DNA of 14,006 nt from an uncultured Acidimicrobiales bacterium. Its GTDB lineage: Bacteria; Actinomycetota; Acidimicrobiia; Acidimicrobiales; UBA10347. Positions within the stretch are counted from its first letter, which is position 1. Each line of letters begins with the position of its first letter. The notes beneath the pieces were generated by a model that worked only from the letters and a program-made list of their open reading frames with translations, did not search any database and was not told where the DNA came from. The position numbers were made by a program, and so were the translations under genes. Positions 13,849 to 14,006 of the stretch are shown in pieces. The stretch covers positions 1 to 14,006 of the forward strand of contig CALDGN010000455.1 of the NCBI GenBank assembly GCA_937942965.1. Reading direction: 5' to 3'.

Positions 13849-14006
13849 ATGACGACGTACAACGACACCATTCAGGACTTCTCGAGTGCCATCGAGGCTG
13901 GCGGCGAGACATGGGGCGCGATTAGCCCCGAGTACGCCGCTCGCATGAGCTTGCAGAACCGGTTCCACACCGGTCTGGACATCGCCAAGTACACGGCGAA
14001 GATCAT
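13849..14006 (+). CDS. aceA: Isocitrate lyase, N-terminal fragment
   Basis: The frame starts at ATG 13849 and runs off the right edge after 52 codons. The residues MTTYNDTIQDFSSAIEAGG, then WGAISPEYAARMSLQNRFHT and GLDIAKYTAKI, match the start of the longer, Pseudomonas-type isocitrate lyase (family pattern SSW.AI.PEY.ARM..QNRFKTGL.IAKYTA.IM). They do not match the shorter Mycobacterium Icl1 start. Isocitrate lyase splits isocitrate to glyoxylate and succinate, allowing growth on acetate or fatty acids. The start is supported by an AGGAG five bases upstream. The catalytic KKCGH loop lies beyond the window, so identification rests on the N-terminus. Confidence 0.85.
   Translation, partial: MTTYNDTIQDFSSAIEAGGETWGAISPEYAARMSLQNRFHTGLDIAKYTAKI

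Overview
The window is a GC-rich, gene-dense bacterial chromosome segment. Short overlaps between genes, strong GC bias at third codon positions, secreted Thr/Pro-linker proteins and apparently leaderless promoters all fit a high-GC actinobacterium. An Acidimicrobiia / Ilumatobacter-like host is my best guess; this is inference, since no marker gene or rRNA is present. No tRNA, rRNA, CRISPR array, insertion sequence or phage gene was seen.

Layout: (1) 1-2026, + strand: the end of a cobalamin nucleotide-loop operon, cobU (3' part only), cobT and cobS, with overlapping reading frames. (2) 2098-3213, +: a Cys/Met-metabolism PLP enzyme with its own leaderless-type promoter. It converges on a CobW-like G3E GTPase (4115-3222, -). 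(3) 4184-4942, +: an SDR oxidoreductase, followed by a small Cys-containing minus-strand gene (5220-4927). (4) 5344-9377, +: a three-gene sugar-acid operon: an SDR of the D-mannonate oxidoreductase type, uronate isomerase UxaC, and a single protein fusing a gluconokinase to a LarA-like (nickel-pincer) hydroxyacid racemase/epimerase domain. (5) 11969-9384, -: a large secreted protein with three four-cysteine CnaB-like repeats, a Thr/Pro linker and an SH3-like domain. It is divergent from a membrane-anchored HEIGH metalloprotease-like gene (12022-12750, +), with a CRP/GlxR-like palindrome between them. (6) A small basic protein (12792-13037, +) converges on a beta-carbonic anhydrase (13604-13098, -) across a 16-bp tandem repeat. 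(7) The start of isocitrate lyase aceA (13849 to the window edge), with a Shine-Dalgarno sequence inside a possible hairpin.

The most interesting unit is region 4. Taken together its enzymes spell a complete route: D-glucuronate -> D-fructuronate (UxaC) -> D-mannonate (SDR) -> D-gluconate (LarA-like C2 epimerase) -> 6-phosphogluconate (gluconokinase). This bypasses the classical Ashwell steps (mannonate dehydratase UxuA, KDG kinase, KDPG aldolase), none of which is present here. The last two activities are fused in one polypeptide. The LarA domain keeps the acid/base, lysine and nickel-histidine residues at close to the same spacings as lactate racemase.

A second theme is regulation. Several genes carry a TANNNT box exactly six bases before the ATG, suggesting leaderless transcripts, while aceA has a canonical AGGAG ribosome binding site.
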